A stretch of 64,000 nucleotides of DNA from Ornithinibacillus bavariensis (GTDB lineage Bacteria > Bacillota > Bacilli > Bacillales > Amphibacillaceae): positions 248,001 to 312,000 of the forward strand of contig NZ_BORP01000004.1 of NCBI RefSeq assembly GCF_018333235.1, in the 5' to 3' direction. Positions 26,818-36,003 of this stretch are shown piece by piece. The notes beneath the pieces are model-generated. The model was not told the origin of the DNA, ran no database searches, and saw only the letters and a program-made list of their open reading frames with translations. A program made the translations under genes and the position numbers. Every line of letters begins with the position of its first letter. Position 1 is the stretch's first letter.

Positions 26818-28404
26818 ATGGAAGTAAACAATCAAGATGTTCAAGTCAAAAAGAAGGGGTTCAACAAATTACTAGCGATAATTATTGCAGCTGCAATTTT
26901 ACTAGTTGGTGGAAGTGTTGCTGCATTTGTACTGTTAGATAATTCGTTAAAAACAAAGTACTTTCTTTCAGAAAAAGAAACCATGAATATGTATGCAGAA
27001 CAAATGAAAGAACGCTATGCACCTGAGCTAGAATGGGCAGAAAAATCACTTGAAAAGCCAGTAGAAAACACTTATAAAGTGTCCGCAGAGATGAATATGC
27101 AACTACCTAGCTCTGGCCCGATTACCCCAGACCAAATACTTAATAATTCTACGTTATCCATTAAAAGTGGTGTAGATCGTAAAGAAAAGATTGCTACAGC
27201 AGAAATTGCTGGAAGCTTCGGTAATTTTGAAATTGATGGTGTGAATTTCTTTCTTACTTCTGACAGCATGATGTTAGGTCTACCGTTTTTAAAAGAGGTA
27301 CTTCAGCTTAAAGGTGAAGATTTTGGTAAAGTGATGCAGCAGGTTGATCCTACTACCTTTACAGGTGAAGAAAAAATCGACTTTAGCATGCTATTTGAAG
27401 GAAACGTTCTTCCTGAAAAGGATTTAAAATATATAGAGGAAGAGTACGGAAAATTTATTTATAATGCAATTCCAGAAGAAGCGTTTAAATCTACTAAAGA
27501 AACTGTAAAAATTGGTAGTGATAATGTAGATACAGAGAAGATTACATTTCATTTAACTGAAAAAGAAGTAAAATCATTATTATCCGATACATTAGAAAAA
27601 ATGGCTAAGGATAAGCGTTTAAAAGAAATTATCCATGAATATGCTGTACAACAAGGTTCTGGTCCATTTGTTTTTGCAGAAAATTCTGATCTAACCATCT
27701 CGAAAGAAGACTTTGAGGAGGCTTACAATACGGCTATAGAAGAAGCAATAAATGGCTTAGATGATTTTGTAATACCAGACGGATTCACTTCCACTATTTG
27801 GGTGAAAAAGGATATTATTGTGAAACGCGATCTCTCTATAGAATTTGGACCATCTGAGGATGATCTTCTCACATTATATATTAAGGGTCATTTAAACCAA
27901 GATAGCAAAGAATTAGCATTTGAATATGACTTTGGTTTTGTTTATGATGACGTTGATCAAGCATTAACACTTGAAGGAACACTTGCAAATAATGATGGAA
28001 AGATTAAGGATTCTATCAAAGTATCTGTTGCAGATATGGAACTTAGCTATAAAACGGATGAAAGCCTGAAGAAAAACAAACGAGACTTTGATCGAACATT
28101 CTCCTTTGTTGAACCTACTGGGTATACACTTGAACTATTCTGGACTGGGAACTCAGAATACGATGGTGACAAGATGAACTCTAAGCATGAAATTACTGTT
28201 GCAGGTGATGACTTTGAAAAGGATTTAGTTACCCTATTTATTGATAATGAATCAACCGTTAAAGATTCTATCAAACTACCAAAAGAAGAAGATGTAAAAG
28301 ATGTCGGTAGTATGAGCTATGAAGAAATGATGACATACTTTGAAAATGAAGTTTACCCTCAATTTGAGGAGTGGCTAATGAGTGTTTTCGGTTTTGGATT
28401 TTAA
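26818..28404 (+). CDS. Membrane-anchored extracytoplasmic protein (DUF6583-like), unknown function
   Basis: This 528-residue protein has a short lysine-rich cytoplasmic start, one hydrophobic helix (residues about 17-41, LLAIIIAAAILLVGGSVAAF), and a long, acidic, lysine-rich extracytoplasmic part. It is not a lipoprotein, because no lipobox cysteine is present. Repeated beta-rich stretches (SAEMNMQLPS, LDDFVIPDGF, GHLNQDSKELAFEYDFGFVY) suggest a large beta-rich domain. I associate it with the uncharacterised Bacillales DUF6583 group, with moderate confidence. It starts the operon that continues with two ABC-2 permeases and an ATPase (30 bp gap), which suggests a role with that exporter, but no function is established. 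Confidence 0.72.
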   Translation: MEVNNQDVQVKKKGFNKLLAIIIAAAILLVGGSVAAFVLLDNSLKTKYFLSEKETMNMYAEQMKERYAPELEWAEKSLEKPVENTYKVSAEMNMQLPSSGPITPDQILNNSTLSIKSGVDRKEKIATAEIAGSFGNFEIDGVNFFLTSDSMMLGLPFLKEVLQLKGEDFGKVMQQVDPTTFTGEEKIDFSMLFEGNVLPEKDLKYIEEEYGKFIYNAIPEEAFKSTKETVKIGSDNVDTEKITFHLTEKEVKSLLSDTLEKMAKDKRLKEIIHEYAVQQGSGPFVFAENSDLTISKEDFEEAYNTAIEEAINGLDDFVIPDGFTSTIWVKKDIIVKRDLSIEFGPSEDDLLTLYIKGHLNQDSKELAFEYDFGFVYDDVDQALTLEGTLANNDGKIKDSIKVSVADMELSYKTDESLKKNKRDFDRTFSFVEPTGYTLELFWTGNSEYDGDKMNSKHEITVAGDDFEKDLVTLFIDNESTVKDSIKLPKEEDVKDVGSMSYEEMMTYFENEVYPQFEEWLMSVFGFGF

Positions 28405-28434
28405 TCAAATGTTTTTATAAAGCAGGTGAACTTA

Positions 28435-29661
28435 ATGCAATTCCTGAAGTTTGTCCCATTATTCACCAAATATAATTTCTTGCAACTCAGGAGGAAGTGG
28501 CTTTCACTTCCTCTTCTTTTACTTTTTCCATTCCTTTTAATCGGACTGGTTACTGTTATTATCGTCTCCTATTTTTCCAATTTAGAAGAAAATCCATTGC
28601 AAATTGGATTGGTAGACCTAGATCAAACAGCAGAAACTGAGATGGTGGTCAGCCTACTTGAACAATCATCACAGCTCGGTGATTTCATACATATGAAGCA
28701 AACTTCTGAACAGAAAGCACAAACAGCTATAGAGAAGGATGAATTCGTGTCTTACATACTTTTTCCAGAGTCATTTACAAAAAAACTCTATTACGGAGAA
28801 TCGGTAGTTGTTACAGTTGTAGGGAATCCGAATCGTCAGCTTGAAAGTTTTCTTATTAAAGGTTTAGTTGATAGTGCTGCTCGACATATTAGTGCGTCAC
28901 AGGCGAATATTTTAACGATTAACCATTTTGCTAAACAATTAGATCTTGATACGAAAACTAGAAATGAAATTGTGTTAGCACAGTTTAATGAATTTTTGCT
29001 TTATGCAATCGGGAAGGACCAATTACTGGATCAAAACAAATTAACCAATAATTCCACCACTTCACCAATAAAATATTTTGGCATTGCAGGAGCGTTCTTT
29101 GTTATCACGATGTGGACAGTAATGGTCTATCTATTCCTTTATAAAGAGGCATCAAATGAACTACAAACACGAATGTCACTTTATGGTGTTACAGATTTTC
29201 AGCAAATAGTCGCAAGAATTATAGTTACTGTCTTAATAACTAGTTTACTAGGTGTACTGTTATTTATCGGATTAAATTATTCACTATCTATTTCCATGAA
29301 CACAGCTAGTTATGGAAAACTAATTCTGTTCATCGTGTTATATAATCTTACTTTATTATCCTTCTTGGCGTTAATAGAAGCTATCGTGCCCTCACAGATG
29401 CTACGGCTAACCGTACAAATTCTTGTGACCAGCCTCCTACTTCTTGCCAGCGGATCATTAATACCAGCTATATATTTACCATTGTATATTCAAGACATCC
29501 TTCCGTTTATTTTTTCCAATCAAGTTTTTTACTGGTTAGAAGAAATCATGCTTAATGGACGGAATTATGTAGAATTCATTCCCATAATTTTAACGTTGGT
29601 AGTCGGCTTTTTACTACTAATAGGGGCATCGTTTGTAAAGGAGCGTGTGAGAAATGAATGA
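28435..29661 (+). CDS. ABC-2 type transporter permease A
   Basis: This is a permease subunit of an ABC-2 type exporter. One N-terminal transmembrane helix (LPLLLLFPFLLIGLVTVIIV) is followed by an external domain of about 160 residues. Five or six more helices follow, beginning near residue 215 (YFGIAGAFFVITMWTVMVYL), the layout of ABC2_membrane_3 proteins such as YhgE-like and LnrM/N-like subunits. A GTG nine bases upstream is in frame, but AGGTG is spaced for the ATG at 28435, giving 408 residues. The end overlaps the next permease by eight bases, a sign of translational coupling. The substrate is unknown. Confidence 0.82.
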   Translation: MQFLKFVPLFTKYNFLQLRRKWLSLPLLLLFPFLLIGLVTVIIVSYFSNLEENPLQIGLVDLDQTAETEMVVSLLEQSSQLGDFIHMKQTSEQKAQTAIEKDEFVSYILFPESFTKKLYYGESVVVTVVGNPNRQLESFLIKGLVDSAARHISASQANILTINHFAKQLDLDTKTRNEIVLAQFNEFLLYAIGKDQLLDQNKLTNNSTTSPIKYFGIAGAFFVITMWTVMVYLFLYKEASNELQTRMSLYGVTDFQQIVARIIVTVLITSLLGVLLFIGLNYSLSISMNTASYGKLILFIVLYNLTLLSFLALIEAIVPSQMLRLTVQILVTSLLLLASGSLIPAIYLPLYIQDILPFIFSNQVFYWLEEIMLNGRNYVEFIPIILTLVVGFLLLIGASFVKERVRNE

Positions 29662-30787
29662 TATGTTATATGCACGTTTTCTATTGTGGAAAAAAAGACC
29701 CTTTTCCATGCTACTTTGGTTAATACTGCCTATCATAGGAACGATTCTTATCATAACGATGACTAATTCGATTCAAGAAGATTCCCGTATACCGATTGGA
29801 TTAGTAGTAGAGGATGATTCTGCCTTAGCTCATGCGCTTATGGAAAAAGTTAAAGCTTCTAATCTTGTACAGGTATATACTCTTACGGAAGAAGAAGCAA
29901 TCTATCAATTAGAGAAACATGATTTAGACAGTGTTTTTGTCATCCATGATGGGTATGAAAGCTCTATTTTGAAAGGAAAACGAAATAATATTATATCCAG
30001 CTATCAAACAGACTTGTCCCTTGCTTATGCACCAGTAAAGGAAATGATTGTATCCCTTGTTCAAGAAGAAACAGGTCGTGCTAAAGCAGCACATTTTATC
30101 TTGGACATGAATGAACAATATAATGGACAAGCGTCCTGGACATGGGATGAAATTTCCGAAAAAAGCAAGGAGATTCAACAAGATGAAAATTTATTAAATA
30201 CAGCTTTTCGTTATTATCATTCAGAACAACAAGTGGAAAATACGCCATTAATAGCATGGAATACTTGGGGTCTATGGGCAATTATAAGTTTTATCACTAC
30301 ATTATTTTTATCGGATTGGGTGATACAAGAAAAATCGATGACTGTTACGACACGATTTTCATTTTTGAGAATATCGAGAGCTTCCTACTATTTTCAAAAT
30401 ATATGCCTATATCTCCTACTGTTTTTGCTGTTTGATTTACTTGCTATAACCTTATTCACGGTACTTTTACATGAATTTGTGTCCGTTCCGTTAGTAATAC
30501 ATATATTGAGTTTTCGAATTATGATGACAGGACTTGCCTTCAGCATTGCCAATTGTTTTCGCTCCAAAGGCACATTCTATACTGTTACTATATTACTAGC
30601 ATTAATCATTGCAATTATAAGTGGCACTATCCTCCCTATTGAAGGATTTATACCAAAAACACGATTATTAACACAAATTAATCCATTACACGAATTTCTT
30701 GCCGGTAAAATCACTATAATTTGGGGAGTTATTAGTATCTTTTTAGTACTGATTACCCTGTTCAGAAAGGAGAGATTCAATGCTTAA
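29654..30787 (+). CDS. ABC-2 type transporter permease B
   Basis: This is the second permease of the same exporter, with the same architecture as permease A: helix 1 at about residues 17-35 (MLLWLILPIIGTILIITMTN), an external domain to about 200, then a bundle of helices. The two subunits are distantly similar in design, so they probably form a heterodimeric pore, as in linearmycin-type LnrMN exporters (analogy, not demonstrated homology). It overlaps its neighbours by eight bases at both ends. The length is 377 residues. Confidence 0.8.
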   Translation: MNDMLYARFLLWKKRPFSMLLWLILPIIGTILIITMTNSIQEDSRIPIGLVVEDDSALAHALMEKVKASNLVQVYTLTEEEAIYQLEKHDLDSVFVIHDGYESSILKGKRNNIISSYQTDLSLAYAPVKEMIVSLVQEETGRAKAAHFILDMNEQYNGQASWTWDEISEKSKEIQQDENLLNTAFRYYHSEQQVENTPLIAWNTWGLWAIISFITTLFLSDWVIQEKSMTVTTRFSFLRISRASYYFQNICLYLLLFLLFDLLAITLFTVLLHEFVSVPLVIHILSFRIMMTGLAFSIANCFRSKGTFYTVTILLALIIAIISGTILPIEGFIPKTRLLTQINPLHEFLAGKITIIWGVISIFLVLITLFRKERFNA

Positions 30788-31451
30788 GGTAGATTCTTTG
30801 TCAAAGCGCTATGCAAAAAATCAGGTTCTCCATCAACTCTCTTTTCAGATTCATCCTGGAGAGATTATTGGATTGGTCGGTGAAAATGGCGCTGGCAAAT
30901 CAACTCTATTAAGACTGCTAGCTACTATTGATAGTCCAGATAAGGGCACTATTTCATTAGATTCATTAACATACGGAAAAGACAAAAAAGAAATTCGAAA
31001 ACATATTGGATTCGTTCCTCAGGATATCGCTATTTGGGATGAGCTAAGTGTAAGGGAAAACATGCATTTCTTTGAAAAGCTATCCTATCAATCGAAGTCG
31101 GAAGTACAATTGAAGCAATTATGTCTTGACATGAATCTCAACAAATGGGATGAGCCAGTAAAAACATTATCGGGCGGAATGAAACGTAAGTTAAACCTAG
31201 CGATTACGTTAATTCATGATCCCAAAGTATTATTATTAGACGAGCCTACTGTAGGAATTGATTTAAAATCGAAAAAAGAAATTGGGACTTATCTATGGAA
31301 ACAAGCAAAAGAATTTAACCGAATCATTGTTTATACCTCTCATGATATGGACGAAATACGTGAGCTATGTGATCGAATCCTTTGTATTGGAAATGATCGA
31401 TTCTACGAAGAACTCTTACGCAAATCTGGAAAAGAAATAATTTCGGTCTAG
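30780..31451 (+). CDS. ABC transporter ATP-binding protein
   Basis: This is the ATPase of the two-permease exporter. Walker A is GENGAGKST at residues 34-42, the Q-loop is in GFVPQDIAIWDEL, the signature is LSGGMKRKLNLA near 129-140, Walker B is KVLLLDEPTVGID, and the switch histidine is in YTSHDMDEI. At 223 residues it is a compact single-domain protein that lacks the C-terminal extension seen in many drug-exporter ATPases. It overlaps the upstream permease by eight bases and is the last gene of the operon. Confidence 0.92.
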   Translation: MLKVDSLSKRYAKNQVLHQLSFQIHPGEIIGLVGENGAGKSTLLRLLATIDSPDKGTISLDSLTYGKDKKEIRKHIGFVPQDIAIWDELSVRENMHFFEKLSYQSKSEVQLKQLCLDMNLNKWDEPVKTLSGGMKRKLNLAITLIHDPKVLLLDEPTVGIDLKSKKEIGTYLWKQAKEFNRIIVYTSHDMDEIRELCDRILCIGNDRFYEELLRKSGKEIISV

Positions 31452-31511
31452 CATTTTATCAATGATATATAGTAGAATAGTAGTAGAGAAATTAAGGGGC
31501 GACTTTTCACG

Positions 31512-32138
31512 ATGGATATTAGACAAATACAATCACTAATGCAATTACAAGCTATGTCAATTCTGAACTCTGGAAATAGTTCTTTATCTAGCTTTTCTCC
31601 TATTGTAGATATGGCATTTAAGCAAATATTGGAGAATGAATTGCTTGAGAATGGCCAACAGAATACACAGACTTATACACCAACAAACACGATTAATTAT
31701 CCATATATCAACATGATGGGTTCGTTAGATACATATAATACTGCTATTCCCAACACATCTACAAAGGATTTTGATGCATATATTAAAAATGCCTCACAGA
31801 AATATGGTATTAATGAGAAATTAATCCATTCGGTTATTGAAACTGAATCTAATTATAATCCCTTTGCAAAGAGTAGTGCAGGAGCTCAAGGTTTGATGCA
31901 GCTAATGCCCGGTACTGCCAGAGGCCTTGGAGTATTAAATCCATATGATCCGCAACAGAATATAAATGGTGGTACGAAATACTTACGTGACATGCTTAAT
32001 CGGTATAATGGGAATATTGAACTAGCGTTAGCCGCATATAATGCGGGCCCAGGTAATGTAGATAAATATCAAGGTATACCACCATTTAAAGAAACGCAGA
32101 ACTATGTTCAAAAAGTAATGCAACGATATCTCGCCTAA
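31512..32138 (+). CDS. Lytic transglycosylase (SLT domain), CwlQ/YjbJ-like
   Basis: This is a cell-wall hydrolase that cleaves the glycan strand of peptidoglycan. The C-terminal SLT domain (residues about 86-205) holds the catalytic glutamate E112 in [11 protein letters not shown], followed by [18 protein letters not shown], then [10 protein letters not shown] and [14 protein letters not shown]. The first 85 residues are a low-complexity, Gln/Asn/Ser-rich linker without a normal signal peptide, as in B. subtilis YjbJ (CwlQ), which it resembles. How it is exported is therefore unclear. It is followed by a perfect bidirectional terminator. Confidence 0.85.
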   Translation: MDIRQIQSLMQLQAMSILNSGNSSLSSFSPIVDMAFKQILENELLENGQQNTQTYTPTNTINYPYINMMGSLDTYNTAIPNTSTKDFDAYIKNASQKYGINEKLIHSVIETESNYNPFAKSSAGAQGLMQLMPGTARGLGVLNPYDPQQNINGGTKYLRDMLNRYNGNIELALAAYNAGPGNVDKYQGIPPFKETQNYVQKVMQRYLA

Positions 32139-32139
32139 C

Positions 32140-32183
32140 AATGAAAAAGCCTGAACTTTTTTATCAGTTCAGGCTTTTTCATT
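32140..32183. terminator. Bidirectional terminator between the SLT gene and ysdC
   Basis: AATGAAAAAGCCTGAAC (32140-32156) pairs perfectly over 17 bases with GTTCAGGCTTTTTCATT (32167-32183). The stem has T-rich flanks on both strands and sits two bases from each of the two convergent stop codons. Confidence 0.95.
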
Positions 32184-32185
32184 TG

Positions 32186-33271
32186 TTATGCTAAAAAAAT
32201 TTCATCTACCGTTTTACGGTCAAGCTTTTTAATCACTTCTACAATAAGCTTTACTGCATTTTCAAAATCATCACGATGGAGTATTCCGGCATGTGAATGG
32301 ATATAACGAGTTGCTATAGTAATGGATAATGAAGGCACACCATTCGCTGTTAAGTGAATAGAACCCGAATCTGTACCACCAGCAGCAATAGAAGTGTACT
32401 GGAATGGAATATGATGCTCCTCTGCAGTTTGAATGACTAGGTCACGAACTCCTTTGTGAGAAATCATCGAAGCATCATAAAGGACTATCTGTGGTCCTTT
32501 ACCAATTTTATTATCTGCATCCTGTTCTTTAATTCCTGGCGTGTCCCCTGCAATACCAACATCCACTCCAAAGCCTATATCGGGCTTTATCGCATAAGCA
32601 CTTGTTTTAGCTCCCCGTAGTCCTACTTCCTCCTGTACAGTTCCAACACCATAAACAATATTAGGATGTTTTTCATCCTTCAATTTTTTCAATACTTCAA
32701 TAGCAATGGCACAGCCGATACGGTTATCCCATGCCTTTGCAAGTAGTAATTTTTCATTTTTAAGTGGCGTAAACTCAAAGTAAGGAACAATGGAATCTCC
32801 TGGTCTTACCCCAAATTCTCCTGCCTCTTCCTTACTTGATGCTCCAATATCAATAAACATATCTTTTATGTCAACAGGCTTTTTCCGATCTGCAGCAGAA
32901 AGAATATGTGGTGGTTTTGAACCAATAACCCCGGTGACATCTCCTTTTGACGTCATAATTGTTACACGTTGGGAAAGCATGACCTGGCTCCACCAACCAC
33001 CAATCGTCTGAAAATAGACAAATCCTTTATCATCGATTCTTGTTACCATAAAACCAATTTCATCAAGATGCCCTGCAACCATAATTTTAGGACCATTTTC
33101 GTCGCCTACTTTTTTGGCGATTAAGCTACCGATATTATCTGTAAATACTTCATCCGCATAAGGTTGTATGTATTTTTCCATAACATCTCGAGATTCCTTT
33201 TCATGACCTGAGATTCCTTTAGCTTCTGTTAATTCCTTTAACATCGACAATGTTTCATCTAATTGAGCCAT
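32186..33271 (-). CDS. ysdC: M42-family metallo-aminopeptidase YsdC
   Basis: This is a cytoplasmic M42 peptidase or glucanase-like protein with a dinuclear zinc or cobalt site, forming large tetrahedral assemblies in relatives. Metal ligands are visible as [11 protein letters not shown] (His and Asp, residues about 66-76), [11 protein letters not shown] (bridging Asp), [13 protein letters not shown] (Glu-Glu pair), the [12 protein letters not shown] aspartate, and the C-terminal RYIHSHAG histidine. The length is 361 residues. The true substrate is unknown. In B. subtilis ysdC lies next to ysdB and ysdA; here a dUTPase gene intervenes. Confidence 0.93.
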   Translation of the reverse strand: MAQLDETLSMLKELTEAKGISGHEKESRDVMEKYIQPYADEVFTDNIGSLIAKKVGDENGPKIMVAGHLDEIGFMVTRIDDKGFVYFQTIGGWWSQVMLSQRVTIMTSKGDVTGVIGSKPPHILSAADRKKPVDIKDMFIDIGASSKEEAGEFGVRPGDSIVPYFEFTPLKNEKLLLAKAWDNRIGCAIAIEVLKKLKDEKHPNIVYGVGTVQEEVGLRGAKTSAYAIKPDIGFGVDVGIAGDTPGIKEQDADNKIGKGPQIVLYDASMISHKGVRDLVIQTAEEHHIPFQYTSIAAGGTDSGSIHLTANGVPSLSITIATRYIHSHAGILHRDDFENAVKLIVEVIKKLDRKTVDEIFLA

Positions 33272-33330
33272 AGTGATACCTCCTTTGATTATTTCCCCTT
33301 TAGTATACAGTTTTTTTAATAATTAGGGTA

Positions 33331-33819
33331 TTAATAGCCATTGTTTTGGCGTTTATAATTTACTTCATTTTTTTTCATATATGCCTTATAGATGTCTTCT
33401 TCTTCAAAACCAAGCTTCAAACCTAATAGTAAATATCCTTGGAATAAACGTTCATAGTTTGTCTGAGATGGATTATTTTTAAACGATACACAATCTTCAA
33501 AGACATTGTTAAATAATTCCGTTTCCGTGAGATCTACTAACACCAGTGGGGTTGTAGATGTATAGACTAGTCCCTTTTCAAGTCCTAATGATAACATAAA
33601 ATGAATTCCGTCTACATATTCTTCTAAAATAACTTCCTTACTACTTCTCGCTTTATTACTCCAAAACTTAAAACATCTCGTTTCATTTGCTAATTCACCA
33701 AGCTCAACCAATAAAGCTAAATACTTTTCTTGAAATAAATCCTTATCGGACAAATTGTGATTAGATTCGATGTATGAATCTAGTTGCCTCTGCATGGAAA
33801 ATAATGATTGCCAGTCCAT
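33331..33819 (-). CDS. Dimeric (all-alpha) dUTP diphosphatase
   Basis: This enzyme hydrolyses dUTP to dUMP to keep uracil out of DNA. The 162-residue protein is of the all-alpha MazG-related dUTPase_2 family, not the trimeric beta fold. The first magnesium motif ELGELANETRCFKFW lies near residues 39-53, and the second, EEYVDGIHFMLSLGLE, near 67-82; both are acidic helices with the ExxE and ExxD pattern. It stands alone between ysdC and ysdB and is transcribed towards ysdC, possibly in one unit with it. Confidence 0.88.
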   Translation of the reverse strand: MDWQSLFSMQRQLDSYIESNHNLSDKDLFQEKYLALLVELGELANETRCFKFWSNKARSSKEVILEEYVDGIHFMLSLGLEKGLVYTSTTPLVLVDLTETELFNNVFEDCVSFKNNPSQTNYERLFQGYLLLGLKLGFEEEDIYKAYMKKNEVNYKRQNNGY

Positions 33820-33885
33820 TGTAAAACTCCTTTTTAAGCTATTTTCCCTGATATTTACTATGTAACAAATATTTAATAAAAATAA

Positions 33886-33912
33886 TGAAACCTTCTATGC
33901 TACTATTTCGTA
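33886..33912 (+). promoter_or_regulatory. SigmaW-type promoter of ysdB
   Basis: TGAAAC (33886-33891) and CGTA (33909-33912) are separated by 17 bases, matching the extracytoplasmic-function SigmaW consensus. ysdB belongs to the SigmaW envelope-stress regulon in B. subtilis, so the motif and the gene agree. Confidence 0.75.
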
Positions 33913-33950
33913 TTGCAGAATAATAACGATTACCAGGGAGACGATGGTAC

Positions 33951-34337
33951 ATGATAGTCATTTTGTTTCGCATCTTAATAATAGCGGCCATTATTTTACT
34001 TTTGTATTCTATTATACAATACTTTCGTAATCCAGAAAGACTCTTGCAGCATGCAAAAATCTCAAATGGATTTTATTTTATTGATGAACAATGGAATAGT
34101 AAGAAAAATATTCGTCTTGTATATAAGGGATGTCAGTTCGAAGGAGAAAAATATGTGGGAACAACAGAGAATTCATTTGAGATAGTCGATATTCATGTTA
34201 CTGTGACAGACCCCATTGAGCTGCAGGGATTAACAAGGGATGATATTTATTTTTTAGAAAAAGAACTTCTTATCCGTTACCCGTACGCTAAAGTAACCTG
34301 GAAGCATCCTATTGATAAACTAATCGTGACAAAATAA
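33951..34337 (+). CDS. ysdB: SigmaW-regulon membrane protein YsdB
   Basis: This is a 128-residue protein with one N-terminal transmembrane helix (residues about 3-23) and a cytoplasmic domain. The conserved parts are RNPERLLQHAKISNGFYFID, then NIRLVYKGCQFEGEKYVG, and TWKHPIDKL at the end, as in B. subtilis YsdB. The function is unknown; the SigmaW-type promoter upstream suggests a role under envelope stress. It is divergent from the dUTPase gene and convergent with the TVP38 gene. Confidence 0.88.
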   Translation: MIVILFRILIIAAIILLLYSIIQYFRNPERLLQHAKISNGFYFIDEQWNSKKNIRLVYKGCQFEGEKYVGTTENSFEIVDIHVTVTDPIELQGLTRDDIYFLEKELLIRYPYAKVTWKHPIDKLIVTK

Positions 34338-34368
34338 AGGGCGCAGCTATAAAACTAGATGCGCCTTT
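34336..34368. terminator. Terminator between ysdB and the TVP38 gene
   Basis: AAAGGGCGCA and TGCGCCTTT pair with a single bulged G between two convergent genes. T-rich ends occur on both strands, so it can act for both. Confidence 0.75.
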
Positions 34369-34939
34369 ATGTAGTGGTTTGAAAGAATTCTTCCCATTTA
34401 ATCACGATCTCTTTTCTGCGCAATGCATAGATTAGTAGTAATAAAGCAGTTAAAGATAAGAGAATATGCATTGGCGATAAACTGGATAGCCACTGTCCTA
34501 TTGATGTATATATAACCGCAAGTGGTATATTCGTCAAAATGGATGATTTAGTATAATCCTTAAAGCTAGTTGTGATTTCAATTAAACATAGTGATAACAA
34601 GTGAAAATGGATAAATGGTATAAGTCTCAATAAAGAGATTTGAGTTGTCGTCAATTCCACATGCTTTCCTAATAACTTCTTCTTCATTCGTAATAATCGT
34701 TCAGACATTTTAGGCATGAAGCGAATAAGAAAATAAAAGATAATACTAGATAAGGTAATTCCTATAATGGAATATACAGTTCCTGCCAGTACACCAAATA
34801 GGATTCCCCCGGATACACAAATAAACACGACAGGTAAAAAAAACATCGGACGAAGCAAATGAACAGCAATGAATATAAGTGGGGCAAATAGTCCACCTGT
34901 TTGTACGATGGCCATTATATAGTTACCAAATAGCTCCAT
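34367..34939 (-). CDS. TVP38/TMEM64 (VTT-domain) membrane protein
   Basis: This 190-residue integral membrane protein belongs to the TVP38/DedA-like VTT superfamily. About five hydrophobic segments are visible. The signature region is HLLRPMFFLPVVFICVSGGI, then LFGVLAGTVYSIIGITLSSI, and later RLIPFIHFHLLSLCLIEIT. Relatives are implicated in lipid scrambling or membrane homeostasis, but no specific function can be given here. It is close to B. subtilis YtxB or YdjX-type proteins in size. It lies between ysdB (convergent) and ysdA (same strand). Confidence 0.82.
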   Translation of the reverse strand: MELFGNYIMAIVQTGGLFAPLIFIAVHLLRPMFFLPVVFICVSGGILFGVLAGTVYSIIGITLSSIIFYFLIRFMPKMSERLLRMKKKLLGKHVELTTTQISLLRLIPFIHFHLLSLCLIEITTSFKDYTKSSILTNIPLAVIYTSIGQWLSSLSPMHILLSLTALLLLIYALRRKEIVIKWEEFFQTTT

Positions 34940-35023
34940 AACCTTCCTCCTTCTTGATCGAGTAAGAAAGAATACATATATAACCTAGCCTAACGGTACA
35001 TGTATATGACATAAGACGAGCTA

Positions 35024-35293
35024 TTATGACATGAAAAAATAACCAAATAATGCAACATCTATTACTACTAGTAAAGGCATTCCAATCCGAAATGAGTTAT
35101 GTTTCGTTTTATGATGAAAAACTTTCATTCCTATATAGGATCCAAGTGCACCACCTAGGACCGCAATTCCCCAAAGAGTCCGTTCTGGTATCCTCCATTC
35201 ATCATTTCTTGCCTTTTTCTTATCTACTCCCATAAAAATAAAACCGATGATATTTGCAAATCCTAAATAATATACTAGTTCTTGTATTCCCAT
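35024..35293 (-). CDS. ysdA: DUF1294 membrane protein YsdA
   Basis: This is an 89-residue membrane protein of the DUF1294 family. It has about three hydrophobic helices. The conserved motif DKKKARNDEWRIPERTLWGI is followed by LGGALGSYIGMKVFHHKTKH and then SFRIGMPLLV. The function is unknown. In B. subtilis ysdA is also next to ysdB and rplT. The start is ATG with GAGGGGGCTG upstream. Two inverted repeats lie in the 222-bp region upstream. Confidence 0.9.
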   Translation of the reverse strand: MGIQELVYYLGFANIIGFIFMGVDKKKARNDEWRIPERTLWGIAVLGGALGSYIGMKVFHHKTKHNSFRIGMPLLVVIDVALFGYFFMS

Positions 35294-35355
35294 GAATGCA
35301 GCCCCCTCATTAAATCGTAATAAATAATCACAGTTAATTCCAATTCTTTATAACA

Positions 35356-35372
35356 AGAACAGCAGCTGTTCT
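35356..35372. other. Inverted repeat upstream of ysdA
   Basis: AGAACAGC and GCTGTTCT flank a single central A, a perfect eight-base inverted repeat 63 bp upstream of the ysdA start. Operator-like, but it does not match the Bacillus SOS box (CGAAC-N4-GTTCG). Confidence 0.4.
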
Positions 35373-35457
35373 CTCAGGCAATATTGCAAATTATTTTAAC
35401 TGGGCTTTCTACTGTAACATGTTTTTTCTTACTGATATTCCTTCATTTTCACTTCAC

Positions 35458-35473
35458 TCTTTACCGGTAAAGA
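35458..35473. other. Perfect 16-bp palindrome upstream of ysdA
   Basis: TCTTTACCGGTAAAGA is a gapless perfect palindrome about 165 bp upstream of ysdA and 44 bp from the rplT terminator. It could be a dimeric operator. No known regulator was assigned. Confidence 0.4.
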
Positions 35474-35516
35474 ATCTCTCAACTTTTTTTATTAATCATA
35501 ACCTGAGCCAATTTAT

Positions 35517-35555
35517 AAAAAAAAATGAGGCAGGGGCATAGCCCCATTGCCTCAT
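35517..35555 (-). terminator. Terminator of infC-rpmI-rplT
   Basis: On the minus strand ATGAGGCA-ATGGGGC and GCCCC-TGCCTCAT form a long stem followed by at least nine T residues, five bases after the rplT stop codon. Confidence 0.95.
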
Positions 35556-35559
35556 CGTC

Positions 35560-35919
35560 TTAGTTATTTAATGCAGCTTTAGCCTTTTCAGCTAGTTGAG
35601 CAAATGCTTGCTCATCATGGATAGCAAGATCTGACAACATTTTACGGTTGATTTCAATACCTGCTAATTTTAATCCGTGCATTAGTTTGTTATAAGAAAG
35701 GTCATTCATACGTGCTGCAGCGTTAATACGAGCAATCCAAAGCTTACGGAATTCACGTTTTTTCGCTTTACGGTCACGATATGCATATTGACCTGATTTC
35801 ATAACTTGTTGTTTTGCAGTTTTAAATAAAGTTCTCTTTGAACCGTAATAACCTTTAGCTAATTTAAGTACGCGTTTACGACGAGCACGCGTAACTGTTC
35901 CACCTTTAACACGTGGCAT
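35560..35919 (-). CDS. rplT: Ribosomal protein L20
   Basis: L20 is an early-assembly protein of the 50S subunit and, in Bacillus, the autogenous repressor of its own operon through the infC leader. The 119-residue protein starts [20 protein letters not shown] (the Arg/Lys-rich tail). The globular part includes [38 protein letters not shown] and [19 protein letters not shown]. It ends the infC-rpmI-rplT operon with a strong terminator. Confidence 0.99.
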   Translation of the reverse strand: MPRVKGGTVTRARRKRVLKLAKGYYGSKRTLFKTAKQQVMKSGQYAYRDRKAKKREFRKLWIARINAAARMNDLSYNKLMHGLKLAGIEINRKMLSDLAIHDEQAFAQLAEKAKAALNN

Positions 35920-36003
35920 AGTAATTCCCTCCTAATACAATACGTTACGTTGTATGTCCATTTAGTTTATTTAGTAGTTGTTATTTCACAAATACAATAC
36001 TTC

